A stretch of 64,000 bases of DNA from Quillaja saponaria (GCA_029379385.1 CM055618.1:15105071-15169070); one strand, 5' to 3'; shown: positions 1 through 17,979, counted from the first letter of the stretch. Notes: generated by a model from the letters alone, not told the origin. Made by a program: numbers and translations.

Positions 1-4068
<4,068 letters not shown>

Positions 4069-4570
4069 CGTTTATGTTGCCTCACAATGATGACAATACT
4101 GGTTGGCCTACTAGCTTCATCTAGTGCCTGACTTGCTGACTTCATTTTCTCTAATGGGCTTCTAACAACACAACACCAATATGATTGATTCTGGGAACAG
4201 TGGCATAGTATTAATCAACAATTAGGATAAAAGTTTACATTCTTTGTGCAGGCCTCAAATTTGGGCAATCTGCACAGGTGGTGACCCCCCCTTCCCTCCA
4301 GGTTCTTTGGCCAAGGTGTTTTTCCAACTTTGGCAGGAGGATCTTTCCTGCGAGCTAATGTTAGAGATTTGGTTAGTGACTTTGATGTAAATTTTCTTTT
4401 GATCAGTCATTTAATTCTAGCTAGGAAAATGGTTCCTCCCTTTACTTCATAACTCAATGCTAGTCTGCTGCTGCTGTTTCCCTTTTTGTAAGTTCTTTAT
4501 TCTTTTTGTAGCAATAGGTCCTTGTACCTGGGACTACTTGAATAAAATGCAGAGAAATCCCTTTTTTTTT
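4069..4570 (+). other. 3' UTR and likely polyadenylation region of the JmjC gene
   Basis: Non-coding sequence after the stop codon. An AATAAA hexamer lies at 4541-4546, about 475 bases past the stop, followed by a T-rich run at 4561-4580. This spacing and composition fit a plant 3' end. The true cleavage site is not visible. Confidence 0.5.
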
Positions 4571-4599
4571 TCTTCTTTTTTTGAGGATGTTTTTCTTAT

Positions 4600-7500
4600 T
4601 TGCTTTACCTGACGTGTTAACTGTGTAACTTAGATTCTTCCATTTAAGTGTCTGCTCCTTTTTAACTATATATTATTATGTTTATTTTCAATCTGATTCT
4701 TTGATTATACATCCAAATTTTTTATGCTTTTGATAAGTCGAGTACAAGGATGAGAAATTCTTGGTACGAGGAAGAGGACAATAAAGGAATAGAGAATAGA
4801 GAGCTTCCTGTTAGAATCTTAATTATGTACGAAAATAGCAAGGTGGCAAGCTGTGTCCTAGAACAAGTATTGGTCCATCACATCTCAATACTTCTTGTTG
4901 CTTCTCACTAAGGGCTAGAAAGAAGAAAACTGTCTTAACAAACTGGATGATGAGTTAATCCCCTTTCTTACTATTAAGCTTAATATTGCCACTAATTTTT
5001 GCACCACCCTAAGTCAAACTCTAGTTTAACAATGAGCTTATTTGAGTTTAGTGTTAAGTAGGGGTATGTAAAAAATTTGCCAATCTCTGAGACCGTCCCA
5101 TCCTAACTTGGCTCAAACCCGATAATCCTTTATACACGATCCAGCCTAACCCGGCCCAAACCTAATAATTTTTGGGTTTAAAGTCAAGTACTTTTTTATT
5201 TCAGGTTGGTAAATTGTGAATTCAAGTTCACCAAACCTACTCGTTATTATTATTTATTATTTTATATGTAAATATTATGTAAAATATTTCTATCTAAATA
5301 TTAGATTTATTTGTATTATTATTTTAGTTAGTTACACTTTGTAATGTTAAAAATTTTAATCTATATTTATTTAATTAAAAAATTTATAAGTTAGTTTTTT
5401 TTATATTTACTATTTTGAACATTAATATACGTTAAAAATAATTGTAATTATAAAATTTACAACATTCAACCCACCCGAATTTTATCCAATCACCCGGGTG
5501 AAATTTTAATTCGCTTGATTTGATATAATGGGGTGATATTTTATCCCCGCTCCACCTGGTTGCACAACCCCTTTCCACCTTCAAGTTGTATGGGTTGGGC
5601 TGCGAAGAATGCAAATTACTTATATTGCACAATATGCAATCTTTTCGTCTATATCCATATGGGCTTTTTCTAAATGGCACTAAATGAGCTTGAGAATCAA
5701 TACAGCCCTATGTAACTAAATTGACAAATAGAGATCATCCTAGTTGTTAATTTGTCATGTATGTGCATGTGTTTTTGTTTTTGGGGTTAAATTATATTAT
5801 GATTGGTAATCAATTTTTTTTTGGCTAAGAGACTGGTAATCAATTTGAATGAGAAAATGGAAAACAAAAAAAAAAAGTTGAGGAATCATATATAAACAAG
5901 TCTTCCTTTATGCTCTATGCAACATAATGTTTTAGTGCATGAAATTTGAAAAAAATTCTTGTTCAACTCAAACTTGAAGCTATGAAATTTTCAGAGGAAT
6001 CTAGCTTCCCCAAAATTGAGATCTAAAAACCTCTGAAAAACATCAAATGGATCCAAATAGGGGGATTATATTAATTATTCAATGTAGAAGGGACTTGCAT
6101 ATAAAACTTGACTTTGCTTGTCAATGGCACCAAATTTCAACTGATTGAATGCCTCAAAGGCTTGGTAGGACCATACACATCTCTCTCCTACAATCATTTC
6201 TATCTTTTTCTTTCAAAGAGAATAATTGTGGAATGTTAGAAAGTGAAGCAAGAAAATATAGCACAAGAAAAGGGAACAAATTAAGCCTAAATTTATGTTA
6301 ATGGGAAAATCTTTGCATATATCTTTCAAGTGTTTTAGTCATCACTAGCTAGTCTTACTAGATATATATATATATATATAGGGGCAAATTTTTCAATCCA
6401 TAGCTTCCCTTTAGATTCAAAATGCTTCATCTTTTTGTTATGTATTCATAATCATATATCCTATATGCCTAATTAATGCTTATAGTTGGGACTCATATAG
6501 CAAAAGAAGCTTTAGCTATTTTCTAAGTTACTTTAATTAAACTATGGTCAAATTTCATAGGCCCATTTTCCCTGAATTGCATATTAGGAAAAAGCTATAC
6601 ATTTGAAAATTGAAATAATTTCTCTTTAAGGTATTCAAGCTTCATTCATATTTGGGAATATTATTCAAGTCCTCCACTAGATCCATATAGCTTTTGATGT
6701 TTTGTAAAAAAATATATATGATTCTGATTTTTATCCTGCAAATACAAACCCACTTATAAGAATTCATTTTTCCTATTCAAATGAATATTTTTCTTTTTCT
6801 TTTTGGTTAGAAAAAAATAAATAATTATAAATGAGTGTATGATAAATTATAGTGATAAGAACGAGAACTTAGTAACTGTATATAAATATTTTTTTTATTG
6901 AGGATATTTTTTTTTAGGATTTCATGCAGGTTAAGTCTCTTGGTCTTTTAATTATTTACTTTTTATACAAATATTTTATATTAATTTAGTTTAACTTAGT
7001 GATGGATAATTTTAAAATTTCAGGTCATGCATATATTGATTTAGATTAAAATTTGATTAAATATAGGTTGAGCAAAATCATCAATTACATCTTAAACAAT
7101 TTTAATATTCTAGATATGCACTTATTAGACACTTCACTGTAGGTTGGATGTGATTGTAATTTGATAAATTTTTTTTTTTCAATTTTTATGTCTATGTTAA
7201 GAATTTTACTTTAATATTTATTTAATAGTTTTCTATGTATTAAATTAATCATGTTGGATACTTACAATTACTATTATACGTGTTTTACAATATGTTTCCA
7301 TGTGTTTTCAAAGAAAATTAGTATTACCATTCCGTTTCCATGATATTTCTCAAATCGTTTTTATTTCTGAATTTATCGAAACGGTACCTCAAAACAAATT
7401 TTAATTTGTTGATTTTAATATGAATATAAATCAAATATGAGGGTTTGTGAGAGTAAACTCAATAGTAATCTCTGAAAAAATATATATATATTTTAAATCG

Positions 7501-10500
7501 AGATTGAACAAGTTTATTTTTTATTATAATAATCCGATGTTCAAAAGAGATGCAATCATGGAGAGATATGGTCAGACAAATTTCCATAGTTGAAGACAAT
7601 CTCAATAAAACAGATTCCTTTATGACCCAAAGTAATTAGAATCGAAACTGTTACAATCATGTCTACTAAAGAGTTATACATAAACCGTGTAGTGTAGGGT
7701 CGTCTTTCAACAAATCATTCCTTATCACTTATTATTAAAAAAAAAAAAAGTTGGTGATGCTTAAAGTTTTAGAATTTGGTGTCCATATTAGGTAGTAGTC
7801 ATAAATCAGGAAAATAAACCCCGGAGGAAAATTAAAAAACAACTTTAGAGTTGGACATTTTATTTAACCTTAATCCTCTAAAATATAGCTCCAACTTTAA
7901 AGTTATAAACCCGAATTCTTTTAAAAATAGGATTATTGTAAAAAAAAATTATTTTATTGATTGACTTTCTGAGTTTGAATTTTCTTGAAGTATGCCGTTA
8001 TAGTAAAATTTTCATAATTTTAAGTTTTTATGCAGATGACTTGCTTTTAACTAGACTAAAAATAGAATTGGTTCATATATACGTAATTTAGTCTAGACAT
8101 GATTGTTAAATAGAAAAAACTTTCTTACCATGATTTTTGTTAATGATCCTTATTCAAGCAAAACCACGAGGACCGATAAAATTAATTAATCCTACTTGTT
8201 TTATTTATTTATTTTAGAAGCTGGGTCATAGATCTTTGTGTAGCTGGAAAATTGATTAGAAAATGTGATTACCATTATCAAATCAATAATTATAATGAAG
8301 CAAATTAATTTGTTTACTTTGATGTAGTGGCCATATTTATGTAAGATTCCTAGCTCCTTGATCTACTAGCATTGTGAAACTATGACACATTTTACTATTT
8401 TATTATGAGAAATTCTTTTACCGACAAATATAGATAGTTCTATAGCACAAATCTCTAGTAAATTTATAATTTTTGTTTACCAAGGAAAGAATAGTTGACA
8501 TTAATGTGATTAATTAATTATTTTATTATAATAATCCCTGTCTTAATTAATGACACCATGGAGTTCACAGCTACAGAAAACAAAATGTCAGAATTTGCAT
8601 TCCTGTATTAGAAATTTTTCTTACTATTTTGTAATAGAATGAAAACATACATATTAATTGAAACACACATATAAACACAATATTTTTAGTACATTGCTTC
8701 CAATGCTATCGGGGAACCCTAGGATAAAAAAACACACACCTATATATAACTTAAATAGCAATAAAACTTAAACACCAGCAAGATCCAACTTGCTCATCAT
8801 TTATATGTAAGTGGTAGTGTTGGATGGACAAGTGTGAGATTTTGGATTCATTTTGTTAACTATTACATTTGTTCAACACAATACCTGCGTTGATTATAAT
8901 ATTTTTGTCTATTTTGAAATATTATATTTATTATATTTTAACATAAGTTTTAAGATACTAATTAAAAAAATTTCTTGACACTTATGTTTGACTTGTTTAA
9001 ATACTTGACCCAGTCAAGTCCTGTATAAAAAATTGGAGCCCAAACCCTATTGGTCTTTATTGGCCCAAGCTCCATTGGGGGTGTTGTAACATCAAAATTA
9101 CTAATGCTGCAGCTAGCTAGCTAAGAATTAATAACCTCTATAATGGATAAGTAGAGATAGGGAGTGGGGGCCATAGTTTATCAAAAAGAGAATTATGGAT
9201 AGGTGACTTAAGGAGGGGCTCTAAAAGCAAAGTTACATAGTAAAGGGTAATGCTTACCAATGCTTGTAGGCAGAGGTTACTTTATGCATGGCATTAAAAG
9301 CTTTGCACCATCTTTCTATTTCTCCAACATAGTTGATTTTACTTTTTTTTATGAAAAGGAGAATTAAAGAAAAAGAGGTAAATGAATCAACCTTTTTTTC
9401 TCATGGTATATATATATATATATATATAACTTATAAATCTTTTTATCACCTTTTAAACTTTTTGTAAGAAAGCAGCTATTTTTGATTGTAGAACAAATTC
9501 CCAAACAAAAAAAAGAAAAATTCTTAGCATAAAATTCACCTTCACTCAGGGTAAAAGGTTACAAAACCTTTAGGGTTCAAAATATAATAGTTACTTGGAA
9601 AGTCCTACTGATCATTTCAATTTTAGGTCAATAATAAATGTGACCTTTGCTTACTTGAGGAAAAGGAAAAACATGACTCTTTTGTTTTTGAGGAAAAAAA
9701 AAAAAAAAAAAAAACCTTGCTATAAAAAGACAAACCAATATACTATATATAATCTATAATCAATTAAAATTGGCCAATTTTATAGGACTTGTTTTGCATT
9801 AGTCTTGAGCTTTGTACTTTGCAACATGAAGTAATTTATCTCTTTCTTTTAGCTTTCTTATATATTATATTCTTTAGATTTAATTTGCTTAAGATCTTAT
9901 TTTGAAATTTGAAATAAGTCTTGATATTAGAGTGTCTCTTTCTACACATGAAATATAATCTTATGACAATTCTTTTGTATATATATTTTTTTTAAATTAA
10001 CCCTAACTCACCCTTTCGAAAATTCTTACTCAAGTTCCTAATATATATATTTCCAAGTAATTAAGTAAGAAAGAAAATCTTGAAACATTCCTTTACCATG
10101 AGTTCAAGGATATATATGCATCGTGGCTTGTTGGGACCAACACAATAAATTCACCACCTAGCTACTATTGATCTAATAGAATGTTGATATATAAATTAAA
10201 TTTGCAAGAAATTAATATTGTAATAATATTGCTGATGAGATCTTAGTTCAATTGTTAAAAAATTGATGTTGTCTTAGATTTGAGTCATACCATCAATAGA
10301 TGCATGGATATTTAATTTTCTTTTATATATCATGTAAGTTATGTGAGGACATATTGAATTGTATTATAATATTTTTGTATTGATATTATCCTCGTCGTTA
10401 TTTATCACTAAATATTCAATGGATTAGAGTTTTTGCTGTTAATACATGTTTTTTGAAGCTAACTTTTGCCTATTTTTTCTTGGAAAAAGAATTTTGAAGG

Positions 10501-11290
10501 AATCGAATTACTCATAGTTGCAAGTATTGAAAAAGTTTTCATTGTGATAAACTCTTTTTTTATTGTATAAAAAGTCCTTTTTTATGTATATTTTCATTTT
10601 GCAGGATGGAACATATACTGCTGTCTTTGTGATGACTTTAGCATAATGCTTTTAAAAGACATATTTGCCCTGCACAGCCATGGTAGTAGTCTACCTGATC
10701 TATCTGAAACAGTAAAAGGTAAATCTGAATTTTCCTACTCCTCTCTCTTTTTCAACCCCACACACACACAAATTAAATATACCTTGAATTTCTGGGTTGA
10801 TTATAAAGAGAAAATGACACGAACATGAACTGTGGGGCCCAAAGTTATATATGCAAAAGAAAAGAATGCATGATGTGATTTGCAGAGAATTAGGGTTTCA
10901 TGATTATCACAATGAGTGGTTGTAATAATTAACACAGACCAAATCCCTAAGATGTGGAATATAGTGTTGTAATCTTGTGAATATTGTAACTTTTTTTTTT
11001 TTTTAAATAATAATTATTTTTTAGGGTTTATTGAAGAAAAACAAACCCTAGCTAGCTGATTTCAGTTAAATAATAATAAATAAATAAAAACTACTCATTG
11101 CAGAGGGACAATGCACACGTTAAGTTTTATACCAAAATTGTTTTCTTTTCCTTTTGTCCTCCAAAGAAAACAAGGGAAAAGGAGAGAAAAAGAGTGAGTA
11201 TAATAGTAAAAAGGAATCAACTCCTAAAACTAACCTCTTTTTTTTTTTTTTTTTTTGTGGGTATTTCATTTTATTTCCTTTAACATTATT
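4600..11290. other. AT-rich intergenic region between the JmjC gene and KAN2
   Basis: No protein-coding gene is supported in 6.7 kb. Reading frames are short and lack family motifs. (TA)n runs occur at 6361-6380 and 9408-9428. A stretch near 5050-5660 with repeated phrases such as aacccggcccaaacc looks like an old dispersed repeat. A small hairpin lies at 7841-7904. The right-hand part is presumably the upstream control region of KAN2, but no specific operator can be named. The 60-codon frame at 10646-10828 has no recognisable motif. Confidence 0.6.
7841..7904. repeat. Small inverted repeat, MITE-like hairpin
   Basis: The left arm aactttagagttgga is matched at 14 of 15 bases by the reverse complement of the right arm tccaactttaaagtt, with about 35 AT-rich bases between. 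The size and composition fit a degenerate MITE end pair or a foldback. No target-site duplication was established. Confidence 0.4.
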
Positions 11291-11320
11291 TTTTCTATAC
11301 CTTTCTCACCATAATACCCT

Positions 11321-11754
11321 ACTCTCTCTCTCTCTCTCTCTCTCTATCTTTTCTATAGCCCCTCAAGTGTCATTTTCTCACATATACTTCACACAAAAGA
11401 AACAACCATTCACTTCACACCTTGTCCTTCATTTCTTTTCTCTCTCTCTCTGTCTGCCCTTCTCTCACTCTCTCTTTCTCATAATCTCAAATCTCTGCAA
11501 CTACTCTCTCAATTTGATCAAGAAACCCCCCTCCTAAAAAGAAAAAAACCCAAAAAATCTCTCCACAAAATCCAAAACTTTTATCCCCCAAAATCATGAC
11601 CAAGCTACTGTTGCTTCAATTCCTTTCAAACTCAAAAACATTCTTCTTTTAGAAAATTAAGAACAAGAAAGAGGTGCAAAGAAGGAAGAGTAAAAAAAGA
11701 AATTTTGATCTCAAGGTGTTTGTTTTAAGGTCTCAGAGGAATATTTATTATATT
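11321..11754 (+). promoter_or_regulatory. Probable KAN2 5' leader with CT tract and short uORF
   Basis: A (CT)n tract at 11321-11346 is followed by pyrimidine-rich sequence up to the KAN2 start, a composition typical of plant core promoters and leaders. An ATG at 11596 opens an 18-codon upstream frame ending in TAG at 11652, with no overlap with the main start at 11755. It reads mostly Leu, Ser and Phe. Whether it is inside the transcript depends on the transcription start, which is not visible. Confidence 0.45.
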
Positions 11755-14700
11755 ATGGAGCTATTTCCAGCACAACCAGATTTGTCCTTGCAAATCAGCC
11801 CTCCAAACACAAAACCCACCTCAAGTTGGAGAAGAAGTAGTAAAGAAGAGGATGTGGATTTGGGGTTTTGGAAGAGAGCTTTAGATTCTAGAAACTCCAT
11901 CTCTTCAATAGCCAAAACCGACACTACTAACTCTTTCGACCTCTCACTCTCCAATCCAAGACCTTTTTCTTCAGACTACCCTTCTAACTCCAATAATCAC
12001 CACAGTACTCCTCACTACCTAAATGGAAACATTAATGCCAATTCCGTCCACTCTTTTCAACAAAACCACCACCAGCTCCGCCATCACCAACAGCAACTAC
12101 TATTTCAGCACCAACAGCCACAAGTTGTACATCAAGGGCTAAGCCAAGAGCTTGGGTTTCTAAGACCCATAAGAGGAATTCCAGTCTATCACAACCCTCA
12201 TCTCTTCCCATTTGCTCAACAGCCTCTATTAGATGCTTCTAATAATTCCTCACCGAATATAATTAATTCTTCTTCTTACATAGCTAACAATAATAACAGT
12301 ACAATTACCACGAGTTCAAGTCTTCCCAATTTTCAATCTCAAGGTCTCATGAGGCCCAGATTCTTGTCCCGGTTCCCGGCTAAACGAAGCATGAGAGCTC
12401 CAAGGATGCGCTGGACTACTACACTCCATGCTCGTTTTGAACATGCTGTTGAACTTTTGGGTGGCCATGAAAGTAAGCAACTTTCTTTTTTGTGTGTTTT
12501 TTTTATATATGCTCCTAATTTTCTTCTTACACCATTGCTTCACTTTCTGAGAAAGGTAAAATATTGACCTCTTTTTTGTGTACATTGGTTTTAGGGGCTA
12601 CACCCAAATCCGTTCTTGAGCTTATGGATGTAAAAGATCTCACTTTGGCACATGTAAAATCTCATTTACAGGTAATGATCAATTATTTTTTGAAATACTA
12701 GTTGTATTTGATTAATATTAATTGTACTTGTTATAGTTAATTTCTTTGCTATATGCTCTCCTTAAAGTTACTGTACGCTGTCTCTAATTGCAGCTGTAAT
12801 ATTGGTGCTTCAAAGATGTACTTTTACCATTTTTACAGCCCACATTACAGGAGACAGCAGTTAATTCATACGTATTTCAAATTCTAATGGTTTCCCTGAA
12901 AAGGGTCTCTCAAATCCTTAGCACTCATTTTTTTCTATTTTATATTAGATCTGTTGGCTCTGCTTCTGCAAGCTAATAAACAGCTTTTTGCTTAGAAGAA
13001 CGAACCATTGCAAGTTAAAGAAAAAAATCAATATTAGTATGACTTGTGAGAGAGAGAGAGAGAGGTACTTATCGATTTCTGAAAACAAGTAAGACAAAGC
13101 CCAAGGAATTCAATATGAGTCACACTCACTCGGACAGTCATCTTTAACCTTGTAGGAGGGAAGAAAATGAGAAAAAGAATAAGAAAATAAGAAAGTACAG
13201 AACACCATCAATTCACAATGATCTCTTCCTCAGATGGGTTTGTTAACCATAGTTTCTTCACTATGGTTAGTCACATACATCCATGCATGCACATATATTG
13301 ATATACATGCATTCACAAAAACCATAAATGCTTCTGTATTTAGAGATTGTACTTAAACTGTATAAAGTTTTATCTTAGAGGCGAGTCTCTTTTTCTTTTC
13401 TTTTTTGTCACTCCTACTCATTTTCAGAGTAGATTTTATTTTTTTGGTCTTAATTCTAGATAATCTAGTATTAGTCATGCTTTTATTTATTAACTTTTTT
13501 TTTAATTCAGATGTATCGGACTGTGAAGACCACTGATAGAGCAGCAGCTTCTTCTGGTTAGTACCATTATTTTTATGTTTTTTAATTATTTAGTTGGAAC
13601 TGGGAAGATTAAGTCAAGGAAGATTTAAATTTTCATATTAATGATTCTTGCATGTTTCTCATCTTAATTTCTGGTTGTTTGGAAATGAAGGACAATCAGA
13701 TATATATGATAATGGGTCATCTGGAGATACTTCTGAGGACTTAATGCTTGACATTCAGAATTCAAGAAGGTCTGAACTCTCCCTTCAGCAGGGAAGACCA
13801 GGTGCTGACCATCAAGATAAGGACTATCATGGCCTTTGGAGCAACTCCTCAAGGTAATTTAGGTGCTAATTTCTCTTTGATTTAGTAGTTGCCTGTGAGA
13901 ACAATAAATTCAATGAAAAATTAATCCCAATTTCCCTTATAACTTTGATGAATTAATATCAAAATCTTCCTTGTCTAATAGATCTGCATTTAGTGTTTGA
14001 TTTACTAATTCCAACATGTGGACCAGTTTTCTCATATTCAAAGGTAATCTTGGATTATGCTACGTTATAAATTCTGTATCTTTTTTTTTTTTTAAACAGC
14101 AGTAAAAGATTTTGTTGAATAAGAAGAAAAATAAGAGTCAAGATGATTATGTTTTACCTAAGTTGGTAAGTCTCAAACTTTATGTGATTTGAAAATCTTA
14201 AGGTATTCAGTCTATTTTAGATGTTTTTTCACAGGAGCCTCCCTCCTCCCTCTTTCGCTCTCCTCCTAACACATAATTGGAAGCCAAAATCACAAAAAGA
14301 AGAAATGATATCAACAAATATAGTTTGTTCTCTGTCTTTCCACAACTTAAGAGAACAAAAACTCCATGATGAGGTAATTGTAATTTCTTCCAGTGGGTTA
14401 ACAGGGCAGTGAAAAAGAGATATATTGGGAATTCCATTTGACAAAATCAACCTCAAAAATAGAGATATATATCTCTTTCCTTTGGATTTTGCGGGGCTCA
14501 GACATATATAGGTTTATTAAATAATGAGGCCTAGAATTGGAAAACTTAAGTGTCAAAGCTAAGCCCTTTGTTAGACAATTAGACCCATTACTGGAAATCT
14601 TATTGCCAAAGTAACATGCCATTTGAAATTACTTCCTATTGAATAATCAGTTGTTGTGTCCTGTGGGTTATGGGGTATCACATGGGAATGGCTTCAAACT

Positions 14701-15673
14701 TCAACTCTAGCTAGCTATCAGCATAAAATGTAGAGGAAGACTAATATAAACAAGACAGTAAAAATAGGTTTCTTTTCCCATTTAGCTTTTTCTTCTGCAT
14801 GGCTTCCACTAAAAGGAAATATTCTCTCAATGTGTTTGTTTGTAACAGGGAAGCTTGGTTGCATGGAAAACCAAAGGATTCTGTGGGAAACATGCCCTCT
14901 TTCGAGGTACCACACAATTCAAATTTCAGTTGTACCAGAAAACAAAAAACAAAAAGCACTATTCAATGGGAAAGTCTTTATGAAAATTAACATTTTCAGA
15001 TAAAGTGGAAAAGGAAATTCGTTTCATCTTTTTCATCAAGCCTTGTATATTTTAAAGGAGAAAAGGAAAAGCCTTTTCCAAAAGCTGGTTTGTCGTCCAA
15101 CACTTATATATTCATTGGAAAGACTTGTCATTTTCAACATCACAAAGGGTAAAAAGGGACTTTTGTGATGTAAAAGAAGTCCCTCTTAATTACCATTATT
15201 AAACCACTCCCTAGACCCCTAATTAACCTAACCCCAATATCAAGTTCACTTTGTTGACCATGTTCTTGATGGTTATTGATTATCAATTATAATTAGAATT
15301 GGATCAATAATTTGATATATATACTTTGTGCCCGCCTGCATGCATGATGATGATAAATATTTGGAAAGACTAGGACTAGGACATGAACATGCAAAAACAT
15401 AACAGGCTTTTTAATGTACCTTATAGCTAGCAGGTGTTTCTTTTCGCAAAATATAAATATTCTATTATTCTCCTACAGTCAAAGTGTCCTATTTATTCCA
15501 ACCACCATTCAGCTCAGCTCACACGCTCTTTGTTTTTTGGGCAGAAGGATATGGATGCAAAGTGCTTAAGCTATGAGAGAATATCAGATGGGAGCTCATC
15601 CACAAACTTTTCAGGAACAAGCCCCAAAAAGACTAATTTGGATTTAGAGTTCACCTTGGGCATGCCACTTTGA
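11755..15673 (+). CDS. KAN2: KANADI2-type GARP transcription factor
   Basis: Exons 11755-12472, 12595-12671, 13511-13556, 13691-13853, 14849-14906 and 15545-15673 give 396 aa, close to Arabidopsis KAN2. The N-terminus MELFPAQPDLSLQISPPN is the KAN2 signature and contains a DLSLQI motif like EAR repression motifs, with a second FDLSLS further on. A His/Gln/Asn-rich linker follows. The GARP (Myb-like) DNA-binding domain spans exons 1-3, from MRAPRMRWTTTLHARF through LAHVKSHLQMYRTVK. The C-terminus ends LDLEFTLGMPL, as in KAN2. KANADI proteins repress adaxial genes and set abaxial leaf and organ polarity in the nucleus. The start is the first in-frame ATG; the frame upstream of it opens only with non-ATG codons. 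Oddity: the GARP helix reads RFEHAVELLGG where I expect RFVHAVELLGG. Confidence 0.95.
13047..13063. repeat. (GA)n microsatellite in KAN2 intron 2
   Basis: Short GA dinucleotide run inside the second KAN2 intron. No function is inferred. Confidence 0.7.
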
Positions 15674-16890
15674 AATGTTTCTCCCTTCTGTTGTGTTCTC
15701 TGAGTAGTATTACTCATTTTGAAATGATTATACCTCTGAAAGAGTGCTGGAATGAGAAGCCGGTACCTGCTTAGAAAATTTCAGAGAAAAAGAGAGAAAA
15801 AGGAGGAAAAAAGAAAGGAAAAGAGAAAAGAAAAGTAAAAGGAGAGCTAAAGAAAGACAAAGGAGACAAGAAAGCAACAAAAGGAGAATGAAGGAGGTGG
15901 AAAAAAGAAACAAAAGCCATGTCCTTAATTCCTATCATCAAGCTGTGAGATCCAAATCCAACATCATATTATTCCTTCGTAAATATATGCATGAAATCTA
16001 ATTGATTTTTTTTTTTTTTTTTTCCCTTTCAATTGTGCCTCTTTTAGAGAAGTGATCAACCCTTGGAAAGTAATTGTAATGGAGCACTTTAAATTTATGA
16101 AGTATATATGATTTATATCAAAGGCCCATTTTTTTGGGTTATCTATTCAATCCTAAGCATAGTCACATGCTTTACACTTTATAAGCAAAAGGAAGAAAAG
16201 ATTGGGAATATGAACTTGTATGAGAAAGACTGAGAAAAACAAATAAAGTGACATGAAAAATAGAAAGATACAAAACAAAAGGAGGATGGTAAAGACTGGG
16301 AAAAAAAAAAAAAAAGAGAGAGAGAAGGGAGTATAATTCAAGTTTCTTTATTTTATCGAAAGATGGATTAAAATTAAAAATGCAGTGATAAACTAGCTGT
16401 ACTCTTAAGTGAGAATATAAGTTCAAATCTTAGAACATGTAATTGTTGGAGGGCCTCTCAGTCGCAATAAAACCCAAGATTAGTCTCACAGCAATACTTG
16501 TAAGAAAATCCAAAAACAAAAAAAAAATTAAAATTTAACCCAAATGACCACTTAATCCTTGATCTGCTGTGAAATGAACTGCAAATTAGAGGCGTTTCTA
16601 GCATTTGTAACATTTCCGTAATAATACATCGAGTTGACTCTACTCGAAGGAATATATTTTCATTAGAAGTTGTGTTCATCTCTAACAATGTTGAAATCTT
16701 AACTTACTTTAGTTACTCGTGCGAAATGTCTACGATGATTACTTTTGTCATTTACTTTATATTGAGTTGATAATTGAAGCTTTGCAGTTGTCTCAAGCTT
16801 TACAAAAAAGATGATTGCAATTTGTAGTTTAAATGACATTTTCCACAATAAGGTGAGATGATCTATATATATATAATAAGCGGCATTCTT
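15674..16890. other. KAN2 3' UTR and purine-rich spacer
   Basis: After the KAN2 stop the sequence is strongly purine-rich, with AAAG/GAGA runs at about 15780-15910 and 16185-16330. These produce long Phe/Leu/Ser-rich frames on the minus strand that are compositional artefacts. A 16-21 base T run sits near 16006-16024. I see no further gene. Confidence 0.6.
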
Positions 16891-16896
16891 TGTATT

Positions 16897-17945
16897 TTAA
16901 TTGCCATTTGTCTCACTGTATGTATGACTGAACTTCCCTACACGAAAGGACGTCAATAATTTCCTGCAATCATGGGGGTATAAGGTTTCCAAAATTAGTA
17001 TTAATTTCCTGCAATCATCGGTAAGGTTTCCAAAATTAGCAGACTTGCTACAATATAAATTTTCAATCACAGCCTTTGAATCAACGTTAATCACCAACAG
17101 TTAGGATTCCTCTTTACAAGCTAAAACAATTCCTTGCTTCAAACTTCAAATTTCAGCAACATCATTTCTTGAGTACGGCATTGACCGCTAGACCAACCCA
17201 TTATTGATTCCATCCCGATTAGACCTGAATTGTTAATAAAAGAGCGATATGTGTTAAGTTTAAACCATCCTTGTTTTGGTGGACACCACGCAATATTTAA
17301 AGAAGAATTCAGTCGCTGTATTGATAGTTTTTGAGGAATTTTCTCTGGAATAAAGGGTTTAGAATCAAAGATCGATAGCATAGTTTCTGGACATCCAAAT
17401 TTCTTTACACACATAATGGAAAAGATACGAAAAAGGAATACCCTTTACAACCAGAGATTAATGAAAGTACACGAGAAAGTACTCCATTTTAACCAATCAA
17501 AAATTGAGGTAAATTCCAGAAGCATTGAGGTAGACAACTGAAACCTTTATACCAGACCCTTCTAGTGAAAGAACAATCTGTCTCTATGGATATGCAAAGA
17601 ACCCCTAGTCAACGTTCCTGACAGACGTGGCATGTTAGTGGGAATTGAATCAAGACTACATAACCACATGAAGTGCTCTACTCTATTATGGCAGTTATTC
17701 TTCCATAGCCAAGCATATCCTCCCTGAGTCCCTGTTTTGGATAAGATTCTATCCCATGCCAATGTTATAAGCATCCGAGACAACAAACTCACCATTATGA
17801 GAAATTTTCCAGCAAATAGTGTCTTGGTAGGCAGAAAATATAGAGTAATGAGTAGCATAAATAAGGTTAGGAATAAAGGCATATGAACAAGGAAAGACAC
17901 ACATCTAAGATCCCAATTCACAGGGTCTTGGATTGATGATCTCAT
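16897..17945 (-). mobile_element. Degenerate LINE (non-LTR retrotransposon) 3' part
   Basis: Three minus-strand frames in the order of a plant LINE C-terminus. At 17945-17562 there is a zf-RVT-like segment (GGYAWLWKNN, then RVEHFMWLCSLDSIPTNM). At 17414-17139 there is the start of an RNase H-like domain (WCPPKQGWFKLNTYRSF, where active copies have a DGS motif). At 17097-16897 the RNase H end contains VDSKAVIENLY and DCRKLI. The frames are shifted relative to each other and interrupted, so the element is dead. The reverse transcriptase core is not recognisable upstream on the minus strand, so this is a 5'-truncated or eroded copy. Confidence 0.72.
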
Positions 17946-17979
17946 TGGATGAAGGGAATTGAGGTTGAGGAAAGAAGAG

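Noticed and set aside
11098..11537. Overlapping Phe/Ser/Leu-rich frames before KAN2
   Set aside because: They are produced by T and CT runs of the promoter/leader and have no motif.
15728..16426. Several minus-strand Phe/Leu/Ser-rich frames that look like membrane peptides
   Set aside because: They come from purine-rich plus-strand tracts after KAN2 and show no family pattern.
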